A DNA stretch of 9,236 nucleotides from CAYLLT01 sp964591605 (GTDB taxonomy: Bacteria; Planctomycetota; Phycisphaerae; UBA1845; PWPN01): positions 1 to 9,236 of the forward strand of contig CAZQEN010000312.1 in the NCBI GenBank assembly GCA_964591605.1, read 5' to 3'. The notes beneath the pieces are model-generated. The model was not told where the DNA came from, ran no database searches, and saw only the letters and a list, made by a program, of their open reading frames with translations. Of the stretch, positions 8,774 to 9,236 are shown one piece after another (position 1 is the first letter of the stretch; each line of letters begins with the position of its first letter). Both the position numbers and the translations under genes were made by a program.

Positions 8774-8801
8774 TCTCACGTCGCACTTCTCACGTCTCAC
8801 G
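8774..8801. repeat. Heptanucleotide tandem repeat (TCTCACG family) in the aminotransferase leader
   Basis: Four contiguous 7-bp units: TCTCACG (8774-8780), TCGCACT (8781-8787), TCTCACG (8788-8794) and TCTCACG (8795-8801). The total is 28 bp. It lies in non-coding DNA about 80 nt upstream of the aminotransferase start. It has the same unit length and copy number as the array inside the 6-phosphogluconolactonase gene but a different motif. Confidence 0.85.
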
Positions 8802-8881
8802 GTATAGCAGGGGTATCCTGCCCATGAACCTCGGCCCGGAATGCCGTGCCGCGTGTGCAGGGTCCATGAGGAGCACCCTCG

Positions 8882-9236
8882 ATGAAGTTCTCAAGACGCA
8901 TCATGCAACTGGAAGAGTCCGCCACGCTGGCCGTCAGCGCCAAGGCAGCGGCCATGCAGAAACAGGGGATCGACGTCGTCAGCTTCGGCGCGGGCGAGCC
9001 TGATTTTCCGACGCCCCAGAACATCAAGGACGCCGGCAAGAAGGCCATCGACGCCGGCCACACGACGTACGCCAAGCCGGCCAGCGGCATCATCCCGGCC
9101 AAGGAGGCCGCCTGCTCCAAGCTCAAGCGAGAGAACGGTTTGGACTACAAGCCCTCGCAGGTCCTCATCACGGTAGGGGGGAAGGAAGCCCTTTATCTGG
9201 CGACGATGTGCCTGCTCGATGAGGGCGACGAAGCCA
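8882..9236 (+). CDS. aspC: Class I/II PLP-dependent aminotransferase (aspartate aminotransferase type), partial
   Basis: The first 118 codons of a gene that runs off the right edge, so only about 30 percent of a typical 390-400 residue enzyme is seen. The start MKFSRRIMQLEESATLAVSAKA matches the opening of AspC subgroup Ib aminotransferases. The diagnostic VVSFGAGEPDFPTPQNIKDA (near 32-51), the HTTYAKPASGI substrate/PLP-side segment (near 60-70) and VLITVGGKEALY (near 93-104) follow in the right order. Such enzymes swap the amino group between aspartate and 2-oxoglutarate, or act on related substrates, in the cytoplasm. The PLP lysine lies outside the window. GAGGAG (8868-8873) sits 8 nt before the ATG and fixes the start. 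The gene appears to have its own promoter and a long leader. The exact substrate (Asp, aromatic or prephenate) cannot be settled from this part. Confidence 0.9.
   Translation, partial: MKFSRRIMQLEESATLAVSAKAAAMQKQGIDVVSFGAGEPDFPTPQNIKDAGKKAIDAGHTTYAKPASGIIPAKEAACSKLKRENGLDYKPSQVLITVGGKEALYLATMCLLDEGDEA

Overview
High-GC bacterial chromosomal DNA with tightly packed genes. The organism cannot be named from sequence alone. A planctomycete (perhaps Phycisphaerae) or a similar high-GC environmental Gram-negative would fit the two lipoprotein signals, the RND pump, the DUF4349 lipoprotein, the palindromic repeat doublet and the heptanucleotide tandem repeats; this is inference.

Layout. (1) 1-3465, minus strand: an efflux pair, with an RND inner-membrane transporter followed 4 nt later by a periplasmic adaptor that runs off the window. 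(2) 3466-3599: a compact divergent control region in which a rightward and a leftward sigma70-like promoter share the same -10 DNA and a 15-bp inverted repeat covers both. (3) 3600-6356, plus strand: a PadR-family repressor, a SAM-dependent methyltransferase, a TauE/SafE-type membrane exporter and an exported two-domain rhodanese, probably one operon with a sulfur theme. (4) 6357-8651, plus strand: its own promoter, a DUF4349 lipoprotein, a second small lipoprotein whose 5' end carries a palindromic repeat doublet, and 6-phosphogluconolactonase, with overlapping gene ends. (5) 8652-8881: an intergenic region with a good promoter, a 13-bp palindrome on its -35 and a heptamer repeat. (6) 8882-end: the first 118 codons of a class I PLP aminotransferase of the AspC type.

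How the genes work together. The PadR repressor most likely controls both itself and the divergent efflux operon from the shared operator. The methyltransferase, exporter and sulfurtransferase are translationally close and may handle a sulfur compound, but no substrate can be read from the sequence. The most unusual signal is a set of three separate arrays of 7-bp tandem repeats (four to five units each, a different heptamer at each site). Two of them lie in frame inside the RND pump and the 6-phosphogluconolactonase, and one lies in the leader of the aminotransferase gene. A second unexplained element is the inverted palindrome pair at 7323-7396.
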